Shown piece by piece: positions 11,401 through 19,404 of a stretch of DNA of 26,650 nucleotides. The position numbers and the translations under genes were made by a program. Under the pieces are notes generated by a model, which saw nothing but the letters and a program-made list of their open reading frames with translations, did no database searches and was not told where the DNA came from. The DNA lies in NCBI GenBank assembly GCA_037447655.1, contig JBBHKE010000053.1:69636-96285 (forward strand). Direction: 5' to 3'. Source of the stretch: Zygnema cylindricum. Taxonomy: Eukaryota > Streptophyta > Zygnematophyceae > Zygnematales > Zygnemataceae. The number at the start of each line of letters is the position of its first letter. Position 1 is the stretch's first letter.

Positions 11401-12807
11401 CTTTGAACGCCACACTTACCTATCGACACATGTCACAACAAACTTTTGAAACGTTAGTTTCCCCATATGCGAACTTCCATTTCGTGACAATGTCTCAAAA
11501 AATATTTTGTAAAAGTTTAGTTTCTGGAAAAAGTCTTTAAATAGTTTGTAAATGTTAGAAATTCAACATGTCACAAAATAGTTTCCAATTTTTTTTTTCT
11601 CAACATCTATTTGTTCGATTTGATGACGAGAACTAAGGGCGTCCCATTACTTTTTTAGTATAAATTAGGTGAATAAAATGCCAATACATATTATCTTATC
11701 ATAATAGTATGTTGTAATTAAAGAAGACATGTCGAATTCTAAAATTTAGCAAACTATTTTCGGACATGTCGAGAAAGTGAAGTAAAGTTTTGGAAAATCA
11801 TTTGTGACATGTCGAAAAACTGAAGTTTGAAAAATATTTGGAGAATTAGAGTGGATTGTCCTGTTTTTGAATTACCTAAAGAATAATTGATGAAATCATC
11901 ATTTGTTGTCAGGCGAAAATTTCAATTGTTCAAGAGTAAATTATTTATATTTTTTTTTTCAAAAGTATCATAGTAATAATGGTAAAAACGCTTCACAAAG
12001 GTCTAAAAAACACATATTATTTAAAAAATATCCAAATTATGGTGTTAAATGGAAAATAGAGAGAGAGAGGGGGAGAGAGAGAGACAGCGGGGGAGAGAGA
12101 GAGGGAGGGAGAGAGAGAGAGAGAAATGAAAAAACGAAGAAGTGTTGTTCTCTCCTATGTTCACATACTATCCCACCTCCCCTCAAAACTCACCATCTCT
12201 TGTAAAAATTGATAAAAGGTTTCTTGCAATTTTTTCCGCTTTCTCAAAATAATGCGCTTCAAGTTCAACTGTATTGTTTCGATTGTCTACAAAAAATCGT
12301 GGGCGGAGAGAGAGAGGTGGAGAGAGAGAGGGAGAGAGAGAGAGGGAGAGAGAGAGGGAGAGAGAAAGAGGGAGAGAGAGAAAGAGGGAGAGAGAGAGGA
12401 GAGAGAGGGAGAAAGAGAGAGAGAGAGAGAGGAAGAGCGAAAGAGGGAGAGAGAGTGAGAGAGAGGGAGAGAGAAAGAGGGAGAGAGAGAAAGAGGGAGA
12501 GAGAGAGAGGAGAGAGAGGGAGAGAGAGAGACACAGAGAGAGAGAGAAGGGGGAGGAGAAAGAGAGGAAGAAGACTTCCGAAGGATTTCCAGATATTGTT
12601 TAAGAACACCCAAAAATTTCATGTTCCCTACCAATTATTTGTTTGTTTATTTATTTTTTCTTACTTACCTTTCACAGCATTCAAAATTTTATTTCCCTCA
12701 TCGTATTTTTCTGTACGCGAATAAGCCGTGGCTCCCAAAATAGTATTTGAAAGAATAAAAAAGAACAAAAAAAAAAAAAAACGCAATTGATCCGTGAAAG
12801 ATGCCAT
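2749..12807 (-). CDS. Secreted multidomain cysteine protease: hevein, ricin-B, papain C1A, EGF, LysM x4 (16 exons)
   Basis: I assembled this gene by reading GT-AG splice sites and phases. Exons on the minus strand: 12807-12669, 11419-11285, 10850-10731, 10448-10314, 9968-9747, 9683-9630, 9316-9167, 8931-8710, 8395-8268, 7906-7693, 6336-6196, 5587-5466, 4645-4556, 4324-4196, 3436-3248, 3003-2749. They sum to 2,445 nt (814 residues plus TAA) with no internal stop. The start is the ATG that opens a hydrophobic leader. Order: signal peptide (1 to about 33), 8-Cys hevein module (48-91), ricin-type beta-trefoil (about 93-245), short linker, papain-like protease (about 298-500; Gln315, Cys321, His454, Asn474), EGF module (508-553), four LysM-like modules (about 562-795). 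No I29/ERFNIN propeptide is visible. Inferred role: extracellular protease tethered to chitin, N-acetylglucosamine polymers or other glycans. The least certain parts are 54-nt exon 6, the exon 9 donor and the C-terminal end. Confidence 0.88.
3600..3836. repeat. ATTGAACATTG-type minisatellite in intron 14
   Basis: Imperfect copies of words such as CATTGAACATTGAA, with variants CATCGGA and GTTGAACATC. It lies within the 759-nt intron between exons 14 and 15. Confidence 0.75.
4068..4168. repeat. GA-rich microsatellite (GAGGGA) in intron 14
   Basis: Purine-rich array of GGGAGA and GAGAGG units on the plus strand, 28 nt from the exon 14 donor. On the transcribed sense strand it is a pyrimidine-rich CT tract. 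Confidence 0.85.
5091..5272. repeat. TTGAA/CTGAA pentanucleotide array in intron 12
   Basis: A run of 5-bp units drifting between TTGAA, CTGAA and CTAAA over about 180 bp. Confidence 0.85.
5355..5440. repeat. (AT)43 microsatellite in intron 12
   Basis: An uninterrupted 86-bp AT dinucleotide run just 25 nt past the exon 12 donor. It is self-complementary and likely polymorphic in length. Confidence 0.97.
5786..6042. repeat. CT-rich array with a C20 run in intron 11
   Basis: Two polypyrimidine blocks of CCCTCC, CTCTCC and TTCC type. A run of 20 C lies at 5927-5946; the gene's sense strand therefore carries G20. Confidence 0.9.
6196..6336 (-). other. Exon 11: EGF-like domain
   Basis: One phase 1-1 exon encodes about 47 residues with six cysteines at 510, 518, 523, 533, 535 and 551. 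The spacing C-x7-C-x4-C-x9-C-x1-C-x15-C is canonical for EGF modules. The segment [20 protein letters not shown] looks like the EGF core, with the Tyr/Phe that usually precedes the fourth Cys. It links the protease to the LysM block and is probably a protein-interaction spacer. The donor could be GTGTGT (6195) or GTGTAT (6193); only the first keeps the frame into exon 12. Confidence 0.88.
6490..6786. repeat. ATTAAAC heptamer minisatellite in intron 10
   Basis: About 300 bp of 7-bp units ATTAAAC with variants ATCAAAC and ATCACAC. It is interstitial and unlike known telomere repeats, so I treat it as an ordinary minisatellite. Confidence 0.85.
7098..7315. mobile_element. MITE (family 1), intact copy in intron 10
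   Basis: A 218-bp element with terminal inverted repeats: left TACACCGAGTATCTCTATT AGTG, right CACTAATAGCGATACACGGTGTA (about 21 of 23 paired). Subterminal segments are also inverted (CGCCACTTAAAACA and TTAAGTGGCAAA; CTTTTCTCC and GGAGAAAAG). The ends start and finish with TA, consistent with a TA target-site duplication as in Tc1/mariner-type elements. No transposase is encoded. Confidence 0.85.
7693..9316 (-). other. Exons 7-10: papain-like (C1A) peptidase domain with Trp26 to Ser change
   Basis: Mature-enzyme start is [17 protein letters not shown]. The oxyanion Gln315 and nucleophile Cys321 have the exact papain spacing (QFSCGSC). Exon 8 continues with [14 protein letters not shown] and FSEQEILNC, equivalent to WAFS..AAIEG and LSEQELVDC. 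Exon 10 gives [15 protein letters not shown] with catalytic His454 and YWIVRNSFG with Asn474. The Trp that normally follows the catalytic Cys is Ser322, and the Trp after the catalytic Asn is Phe476, so the active-site aromatic lining is changed. The domain is otherwise full length (about 205 residues). Activity is likely but not certain. Exon 9 uses an acceptor at CAAG just before GCACAACT, which restores a Cys codon (STC-TTK). Confidence 0.9.
8517..8580 (-). pseudogene. Frameshifted duplicate of the 5' part of exon 9
   Basis: Inside intron 8, a stretch of about 60 nt aligns closely with the acceptor and first part of exon 9 (8395 downward). It keeps the acceptor TTCAAG, the AATTAAGGTTTTCAGATATG core and the CGAACGAGAAG end. 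Relative to exon 9 it lacks one base after the AGATATG core, so [11 protein letters not shown] is lost and the frame reads into [11 protein letters not shown] and then a stop. It has no matching downstream half and no donor. I read it as a dead exon duplicate, though its acceptor could still compete in splicing. Confidence 0.72.
9330..9585. repeat. About 20-bp tandem repeat in intron 6
   Basis: Units like TTTCACTGAATTACAAATAA recur about twelve times with substitutions. The array fills most of the 313-nt intron between exons 6 and 7. Confidence 0.88.
9747..10850 (-). other. Exons 3-5: ricin-type beta-trefoil lectin domain
   Basis: Three symmetrical phase 1 exons (10850-10731, 10448-10314, 9968-9747) encode about 159 residues. 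Hallmarks of the ricin-B fold are visible: repeated Q/G-L-W (GLWIL, GQLWVP, RQLWLP), LNKCLSM in the second repeat, and [20 protein letters not shown] in the third, which is the usual Cys/Asp/Gly turn followed by a Q..C strand. This family binds galactose or other sugars; which subdomain keeps a working sugar pocket cannot be judged here. Only the lectin fold is present; there is no ribosome-inactivating A chain. Confidence 0.87.
11121..11280. repeat. 20-bp tandem repeat, 8 units, touching the exon 2 donor
   Basis: Eight contiguous 20-bp units with consensus ATGGACATCAATTTTGAAAA, in exact 20-bp register. The last unit ends four nt from the donor of exon 2 (intron starts at 11284). Confidence 0.95.
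11285..11419 (-). other. Exon 2: hevein-type chitin-binding domain (ChtBD1)
   Basis: This single exon encodes exactly one hevein-like module. All eight cysteines are present (residues 49, 61, 66, 67, 73, 80, 84, 91) in the family order C, C, CC, C, C, C, C. The core reads [19 protein letters not shown], which keeps the Ser and the aromatic residues that stack on GlcNAc in hevein and wheat-germ agglutinin. Both flanking introns are phase 1, so it is a symmetrical, shufflable exon. The donor GTAAGT at 11284 lies next to the end of a 20-bp tandem array in the following intron. Confidence 0.93.
12053..12125. repeat. GA-rich microsatellite (first block) in intron 1
   Basis: GAGAGAGGGGGAGAGA-type purine array on the plus strand, inside the 1,249-nt first intron. 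Confidence 0.9.
12303..12575. repeat. GA-rich microsatellite (second block) in intron 1
   Basis: About 270 bp of GAGAGGGAGAGAAAGA-type units with nested higher-order repeats. All open frames here in both directions (RERERE, SLSLSL) come from the repeat. Confidence 0.95.
12669..12807 (-). other. Exon 1: signal peptide coded partly by a T14 homopolymer
   Basis: The first exon starts MASFTDQLR and runs into a Phe/Leu-rich core ([10 protein letters not shown]), then a small-residue region near LGATA that would suit signal peptidase cleavage. A run of 14 T on the coding strand encodes four Phe and part of a Leu. It ends AAA G, followed by a GTAAGT donor (phase 1). The following residues ([19 protein letters not shown]) are a short mature N-terminus. 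The upstream 150 bp are AT-rich with a possible TATA-like stretch (cattataact on the coding strand, around 12915-12925), but I cannot place a transcription start. Confidence 0.8.
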
Positions 12808-13250
12808 AGTGAAAAACACGAAAAAATAAAAATCAATGAAAAATAATCAATTTCTAGCGCTTTTTTTGTCCAAATTAGTAAAACAAAACTGTTTCTCTAC
12901 TGTTTAACAAATGAATAGTTATAATGCTGGCGTGTTTGTCACCCTACGCGTTGTTTTTTATTGTTATTATTATTATCGTTATTTTTTTTTTCTTTCACGC
13001 CGCATTTGCTCGCACAGTGGCGAATCCAAATTTTGGCGCATTTTGTGAAAAGAGACGACTAAAAACCGTACACTTTAATTAATTCCGTACTTGTCGGTGC
13101 TGTCGGACAATTCGTCTCGAATGTTTGCTGCACGTGCAAATATTTCGTGTAGATGTTTCGTGCGGAAATATATTATGATAATTTAATACGAATTTTTAGT
13201 GCGACAATTCTCTGCGGATCCCGCACGTAAACCAAAAACTACGGTACAGT
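12808..13250. promoter_or_regulatory. Upstream flank of the protease gene (promoter region not resolved)
   Basis: The region is AT-rich with T runs and a TTATTATTATTATCG stretch at about 12960. It ends near a MITE fragment at 13255. No defined promoter element can be supported beyond its position upstream of the 12807 ATG. Confidence 0.3.
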
Positions 13251-13254
13251 ACAA

Positions 13255-13420
13255 TACACCGTGTACCGTTATTAGAGTAAAATTTTTTGCCCAACATCAT
13301 TTTTACCTGCAAATCGGAATGTGGGAGTCTTACCCGTCAATCGCAACCGTCAAATTAAGAATCTGACATGTGTACACAGAGAGAAATTTGCTTTAAGTGA
13401 AATTTGCTATAAGTGAAATT
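13255..13420. mobile_element. MITE (family 1), degenerate copy
   Basis: The left end TACACCGTGTACCGTTATTAG and internal words (TCAATCGCAACCGTCA, TGTGTACA) match the family at 7098 and 14772. The right end has decayed into AAATTTGCTTTAAGTG repeats and has no recognisable terminal repeat. Confidence 0.65.
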
Positions 13421-13621
13421 TGCTTTAGAAAAACTTAGACATTTATTACGACACAAGATATACTGTATTATAAATTTCGTGCGACATTGACAACTAATTG
13501 CACAAAATTCCTTTCCAAGGATGTGACAACAACCGTACTAATTTTCGGCAGTTTTAGAACGTAGATTCGTTCCAGGATTTCATGATGTATGGGGAAGTTC
13601 TTTCCCTAAACGACAAAAGAA

Positions 13622-14771
13622 AGTGAGGCGCCGACAAGGCTTGTCCCACTAGACAAGCTCCATGCGCGACACTTGTCACACTTGTCGGATAGTGAGTGAC
13701 GAGGTCCAATCTCGTTAAGCAATTTGCAATTGAATTTGCAATTGACAAAAATGAAGTGGATATGTGCAAAGTTTAATAAATTCCAGAGGGAGGAGTCTGT
13801 TAAGCTTCAGGACGAATTTAACTTCTTCTAGGGAAAAGAAGAAATTTATAAACGACACGTGGCATATTCAGAATGGCAGCCTGGCAAAATGTGGGACGAA
13901 GAATTCAATGGAAGTGGAATTTGAAACGTTCGCTAGGAAAGTGGAATTTTTTGTCGCGATTTTGTTTCTGTCGTTTTCGTCCAAACGATTACGGTTACAG
14001 TTCTTTTTCTGTGGTAACAAGGAAACGAAATTTATGGTGTCAGGCGGAGGTGTTATTTAAGCATAATCTATTTTTAATCCGTACAGTACTTTCTACACAA
14101 TATAAAGTACATGTACTGTGGATTTTTGTACTTCCTGTAATTAACGAATATATGAATAGCAACTGTATTGTCCGGCAGTGTATTGACTTTTCTTGAGATT
14201 CTGATATCGTGACGTCATGATTGAAAGTTATGACCGTTACTCGATTGTTTGAACCAAAAAAAGATGCCGCGGTTGAACAGAAGTTAGAACGCAAGAAACA
14301 TGTTTAACGCATAACGACAAAAATCTAGCGCGTATCGGTACGCAACAGTATCGGCTCTGCAAACCGATGTCAAATCTTATCCCGATGTCGGCATAATGTT
14401 GCGTCATAAATTGCTGTTACAGTGCTGTTCTGTGAGTGTACCGGTTTCGTTTCGCACAGTATGCTGATTCTGTGCGATTTCTGAAAGTGATATTCGCACT
14501 TTTAGAACGTAGGACGAAAGTGGTTGACACGTGTTGTTGACAGCTGTTAAACTGTTACAGCGGGTAAAATCCCGCTGGAGCCGTACAGAAATTACTATTT
14601 ACCCACGGTCAAACCGTGCTTCCGAAAATCGAGAATCTTAGAATGGTGACCGGAATTTACCGGCCAAATCTGGTACGTATGACCGTACACCCGCCCGATT
14701 ACGAACTTACGAAATCTACGAAATTTTTCAATTTGAAGAAACGTTCCGCGTCTCCCATCGCTACAGTACAG
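13622..14771 (+). repeat. Long direct repeat D1, copy a
   Basis: About 1.15 kb closely similar to 19405-20586, starting at AGTGAGGCGCCGACAAGGCT and ending where a TACACC terminal repeat begins. It contains the inverted pair TTCGCACAG / CTGTGCGA. It has no coding region I can recognise; open frames do not stay open in both copies. It is the upstream part of the tandem unit carrying GT47. Confidence 0.88.
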
Positions 14772-14991
14772 TACACCGTGAATCGCTATTAGTGCTGATG
14801 TTTTTTTGCCACTTAAAACATATTTTTTCCGTACACACATGTTCGATTGTGGATCTGACGGTTGCGATTGAATGATAGGATTCTCAGCGTCCGGTTGGCG
14901 TTCTCAAATTGAGAATAGTACAAATGTGTACGGATAAAAGATGATTTAAGTGGCAAAATGAACGTTTACACTAATAGTGATACACCTTGTA
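14772..14991. mobile_element. MITE (family 1), intact copy
   Basis: A 220-bp element with inverted ends TACACCGTGAATCGCTATTAG and, on the other strand, TACAAGGTGTATCACTATTAG. Inner inverted words GCCACTTAAAACAT, CCGTACACA and their complements are present. TA dinucleotides mark both ends. Confidence 0.83.
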
Positions 14992-15238
14992 CTGTAATTC
15001 CATAGCACAAATTTGTTAAGCAGCCTCCAATCCTCCACGTCGACCTGACGTAAGCAGAAGTACTGTACCGTACTGTACTGTACTGTTCTGTTCTGTAGTA
15101 TTAATAAAACTGTTATATTTTCAAACCCCACGCAGCTACGCTCTATATCTCTTAGCGCGGTTCAGTAAAGTACTGTACAGCGCTGTAATTATCTGCACGG
15201 TGCCGTACATTACAGTACGGACATACTAAATATGGTAT
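14992..15238. other. GTACTGTAC-rich spacer
   Basis: Repeated self-complementary GTAC / CTGTACAG words at 15058-15100 and 15165-15220; similar clusters occur at 24961-25020. No gene is seen. Confidence 0.6.
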
Positions 15239-16876
15239 CCTCGTCGTCCATGGCCCTTATGCCCTGCTTCTTAAGTCGACCATAAAAGTTAACGGCCGTC
15301 ATGACCGTCATCTTCACTGGTCTTACACGTTCACATTCGCAATACTGTTGTGCCACGTGGCGAATTTCGCCATGTCTTCCGTATCTTTGCGTATGCGCCG
15401 ATCAACTGGCAACGAACTTCCAACGACCGCACGTGTCACTCAAAACTCCAAGAAATTGCCACGTGGAGCTATTTTAAGGAAACGCTCGTTTTGCTTTTTC
15501 TTGTTCCTTATTGCAATATCGTTTTTCCTTCTGTTTTTTTTTACCGATTGGAGCTTTGATTTTATACTTTGCTATACAGGTATGGCGGAAAACATAATAA
15601 AAAAAATACGTTTTCGTTTCTTTTTTCATGTCGCATTGTGTGCATTTTAAGATTTATTTCGTGCGATTTATATATGGTAGTTGATTAAGTGAATGATTTA
15701 ATCGATCATCATCTTTAATTCATAATGAACATTTTATAACATATGCAATTGTCTTGCATGTAATTTCTTCTTTTCTATGGTTAGGGTTCACTTGTTGCTC
15801 AATGTCTTATATTCGCTTGTGAAATTGTATTTGTTTTTATTTACTGTTTCAACATTTAATGTCTACTTCCACATCCAAAATGACACTGACAAAAGTGATT
15901 CCAGATGTTAATGGCCAGGTCCAATGCCCAATGATTGCTGTCCAATTGCTAATGTTTAACTTAATTAATTAATTAGCAATTAATGCTAATTTCAATGTTC
16001 AAATGTCCGAATATTCAATATCTAAATTCCCAATGTTCAACATGCAATGTCCAAATGTCCAATGTCCAAATTTCCAAATGCCCAAATGTTTAAATAACCA
16101 AATATCCAATGTCCAATGTTCAATGTCGGAATGTTTAAATGTCCAATGTTCCATGTCCAAATGTCCAATGTCCAACATGCAATATGCCCTTTGAAGGTCC
16201 AGTGTCAAATGCGCGACATTTAATGTCCATTTTTCTCTCCAATAATCATTTTTCAATCTTGTAGTATCTCATGTCCACGGCCAATCATCAATCAGCATTT
16301 TCATGAAATGTTATCCTCTTCAAAAATTCAAACCAAGCTTATTAGAATAGAATTCGTGTGAAGAGGAAATCTCTCTTCAAGGCACAAAGAGGTATGCTCT
16401 CAAAGGAACAAGCTTTCATATCTTAGTATATCAATTAATGATACAAGGTGTTTTTTCCTTCTATACCTGACCTTGTGAATAGTTTCAAGAATCAAATTCT
16501 ACAATGTCCAACTCCTATCCTACACTACCCGATAGTAAACATTTAAGGTATGGTTGGAATTGAAACTAGGAGTGGCAATTTTTTGTCTTGTTGTGCCAGG
16601 TGACATTCGTTCACACAGAACAAAAGATCTAGTCGCCCCTCGTGACCTCGAGAAACATTTCATTTATGTGTATGACCTTCCTAGAAGGTAATTATATCAC
16701 CTTGGCAACGTACTAATTTGTAATAATTTTATACCTTTTAACATGAAACATTGAAGTGCGGGCATCGGAAAATGGCCACTACTAATACGGTCCATTCTCT
16801 CCTACCTCTCCTTCTACAACTCCCTCTCCCTCCCTCTCCCTCCCTCTCCCTCCCTCTCAATCTCTCTCGCTGCTCA
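15239..16876 (+). repeat. Long direct repeat D2, copy a (GT47 5' end and intron 1)
   Basis: About 1.6 kb nearly identical to 25040-26650, offset by 9,800 to 9,804 nt. It contains GT47 exons 1 and 2, the whole first intron and the start of intron 2. Confidence 0.95.
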
Positions 16877-19090
16877 CTTTTTTCCCGTTCCCCGCTCCCT
16901 CCGCGCTCCCTCACCCTACCTCTCCTGCCTCTTCCCACTCCTCCCCCCGAGTGGCAATCCACTCTAATTATAGTGGATACTGCAAACTCAGCCCTTTTGT
17001 ACTTTAATGTACAGAGACAAGGAGGTAAAATGGACATGTGAAACAACATTTTTTTTCTTCCACTGTTAGTTTTGTAACATTTTGGTGTTTTAGTTTCCTA
17101 CTCTTTTCCATGTATAAGAAAGGAACGAGGTTTTATTGAAGATGTTTTATTTTAAATCCATATGGAGACGCTGCACGGAACTTAATTGATTATCCACACT
17201 ATTTTTGGGTCATGGGAAGGACAGTTTTCACAGAGATGTTTTTGACTCAAAGGCCAAAGGCTCCAAAGAATACTATCGGACTGAAAAGTTCATTCACAGG
17301 TATGGAAATATTTTTTCTTTTTCTTTTTCTATAATGATTTTGGATTGTACACCAAACAGGAAATTGAGTAGATGCATTTCTCATCAAGATACTTGCAAAT
17401 CAAGGTAACCTAAACTGAGTTCAAACTGAGCTTAAACTGAGCTCAACCAGTGCAAAACTGCGAAGTTTAAACAGAGTTTGAGAAATTTAACAGGGTTTAA
17501 TGATTTTAAACAGAGTTTAATTGTTTAAACATAGTTCAAATGGAGCCGAAACTCAGATCAAACTGAGATGATGAGGTGCTTAACTGACCTTTAAACTTAA
17601 ATTGACAAATTTGGTTGTGTTAATGATGAACTGATTTAAGAGTCGTTTGACTTGCAGTTTCCTGGAACGTAATAATGTTTTCCGTACAACGGAGCCTGAG
17701 AGAGCAGCTCTCTTTTATATCCCTCTCTATGTTGCTCAATTTCTCAATTTAAACTGCGGTTCCATGTTCAGCGAAAATCCGTTAGAGGAATGTAAAAACG
17801 GTTTGGAAAAAACAGGGAAGCTTGTAGAAAAAGCTTTACATATTGTACAAGTGAGGTTCCGGAAATTTTTTACTTCTCTTTTATGTTTGTATTTTGTATT
17901 GTTGCTTTACTACTCTTTAATATCTATAAACACTGTTATCTTCTATTTTGTTATGTTTAGTAGTATTATTGCCTTTATGAATGGGGATGAATCTGAAATT
18001 TGGTTTAAAATTTGGTTTGGTTTTTTTTAATAGGAAAGGTTTTTGGGAAGAGTTTACAATTTATTTATTTTCAGTTATGGTTTTGTGAGATTTTTTCTCC
18101 TTCAGCTTTGAATAAAAAATATGGGATTGAAGGATTTAAACTGGGATAGATACATTTTGGGTTTGATTAAAAAAAAAAAATCTTTGTTTTCTTGATTTTT
18201 TCTTCTTGTGTGTGTATATATATAAATATATATGTATATCTATACATGTATGTATGTGTGTGTGTATATAAGATAAAGGAAATTTGGGGAGGTAGAGTGA
18301 GAGGGGAAATGTTACATTTTTAACCTGAAACATAGGAAGAGAGGGAGAGATGAAAGTTTAAAAATTTAACCTAAAAACTCGGAGGTTGTTGGGTAAAAAT
18401 GGGGCAGAACAGTTATCAATATTGGAATCGATCGGGAGGAAGAGACCATTTTTCAGTGTTGACAAGTGAAAATGGCCGTTGCAGGTTTTTGTCTTTTTCT
18501 GCCATTTTATTTATTTATTTATTTATTTTCCTGGCGAGGAAAATGAATTTTTCTTGTCTTTTTCACACCTTTCTCATGTTCATTTATCTTCGGCTCTCGA
18601 ATTGGTTTCATTTTAAAAGGAAAGAAAAAACCATTAAATCATTTATGTACAATTGAACGTGTTAGCTTTCTAAAATAAATAATGCTTGTTTGAAGTTTCT
18701 TTTTGTAACTTCTTGTAAGTTTTTGTAAGTTTTTGTAATTCTTTCTAACTTTTTCTGGTGATCAGCTAATCTTGCAAACTTTCTCTCTTGTGTTTTTCAA
18801 TTTGTTTTCGTAACTTTTCCTTAACGGGTTTTCTTCGTAGGCTATTACGTTCTATTCCTTGTTTCTAATCGATTCAAAGAGGTTATTAACGATGAATTGG
18901 GTTATTTTTCTTTCACTTTTTTTTCATTATTATTTTTTTCAGCGCCCTTCCATTTGTCGATCCGAAAATTTTAGGATCGATGTTTTTTTTGCAATTGAGT
19001 GGAGACCAACGCTTACGAAGCGTCACACAAATGGACAAACATCACAATGACTCTTCCAAAGACGTGAAAAAAGAACATGTATGCAACTGA
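15372..19090 (+). CDS. GT47 exostosin-like glycosyltransferase, type II membrane protein, apparently C-terminally truncated (6 exons)
   Basis: Exons 15372-15579, 16570-16687, 17234-17299, 17658-17850, 18408-18484 and 18943-19090 join in consistent phase (810 nt, 269 residues plus TGA). Exon 1 gives a basic cytosolic tail (MSSVSLRMRRSTGN, KKLPRGAILRKR) and a transmembrane anchor (SFCFFLFLIAISFFLLFFF), as expected for Golgi type II enzymes. Exostosin marks follow: KHFIYVYDLPRR (exon 2), EYYRTEKFIHS (exons 3-4), VFRTTEPERAALFYIPLYV (exon 4), YQYWNRSGGRDHFSVLTS (exon 5). Exon 6 is a plausible continuation (ALPFVDPKILGSMFFLQLSG). The C-terminal part of GT47, with the nucleotide-sugar-binding region, is absent. 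It may be a truncated gene, or exons may be lost in the gap at 19141; a GTATGC donor at 19079 would allow that. The ATG at 15372 is the first in frame. Role by family: cell-wall or extracellular polysaccharide synthesis. Confidence 0.78.
15995..16195. repeat. CAATGTCCAAATGTCC minisatellite in GT47 intron 1 (copy a)
   Basis: Short units such as CAATGTCCAA and ATGTCCAATGTTCA recur over about 200 bp. A TTAATTAATTAATTAGC run precedes it at about 15960. Confidence 0.88.
16795..16945. repeat. CT-rich tract in GT47 intron 2
   Basis: CCCTCTCCCTCC units followed by CT-rich sequence. The corresponding tract begins at 26596 in the second copy and is cut by the window end. Confidence 0.85.
17405..17620. 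repeat. AACTGAGCTCAAACTGAG-type degenerate repeat in GT47 intron 3
   Basis: Imperfect units of AAACTGAG, TTTAAACAGAG and related words fill much of the intron between exons 3 and 4. Confidence 0.6.
18195..18272. repeat. TG/TA microsatellite in GT47 intron 4
   Basis: Mixed TGTG, TATA and ATGT dinucleotide and tetranucleotide runs. Confidence 0.8.
18505..18531. repeat. (TTTA)n microsatellite in GT47 intron 5
   Basis: A run of TTTA units about 20 nt past the exon 5 donor. Confidence 0.75.
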
Positions 19091-19095
19091 ACCCT

Positions 19096-19140
19096 CCCTC
19101 TCCCTCTCCCTCTCCCTCTCCCTCTCCCTCTCCCCCTCCC
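19096..19140. repeat. (CCCTCT)n array ending at the assembly gap
   Basis: Regular hexamer CCCTCT repeated about seven times just after the GT47 stop codon; the assembly breaks directly after it. Confidence 0.92.
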
Positions 19141-19150
19141 NNNNNNNNNN
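19141..19150. other. Assembly gap (10 N)
   Basis: Ten N follow a CCCTCT array that starts at about 19096. The gap size is probably nominal, so sequence of unknown length, possibly with GT47 exons, may be missing. Confidence 0.99.
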
Positions 19151-19187
19151 ACAAGAACAATGATTTCTTTTTCTTGACATTGTCATT

Positions 19188-19193
19188 AATAAA
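19188..19193 (+). terminator. Candidate AATAAA polyadenylation signal after GT47 copy 1
   Basis: AATAAA lies about 100 nt downstream of the TGA of the 15372-19090 gene, just after the assembly gap and before a T-rich stretch. The position suits a 3' end for a gene that stops at 19090, but the hexamer is common in AT-rich DNA. Confidence 0.35.
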
Positions 19194-19404
19194 CCTTTTT
19201 TTATCCGTTGTTGTTTTAGCGCTGTTTATTAAGGTGACATCTTTGCAAAGTTTAAATTGAAGGTAATTTAAGAAGCAGGGTGTACAACGGTCCGACGGTA
19301 AAATTTATACGGTGCACAGTAAAAGATCAAGAAGTAAGGGGATCTTCTTCAATTTAAGCAGGACTTCGAATTGTCTGAGGAGGGAGACCTTAAATAATTT
19401 GAAG

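Noticed and set aside
12209-12724. Arg/Glu-rich and Ser/Leu-rich open frames of more than 100 codons
   Set aside because: They are by-products of the GA/CT microsatellite inside intron 1 of the protease gene.
16961-17023. Extra GT47 exon between exons 2 and 3 (after ATTATAG)
   Set aside because: In the required phase it hits a stop (CTT TAA) and adds no exostosin-like sequence; direct joining of 16687 to 17234 keeps the frame.
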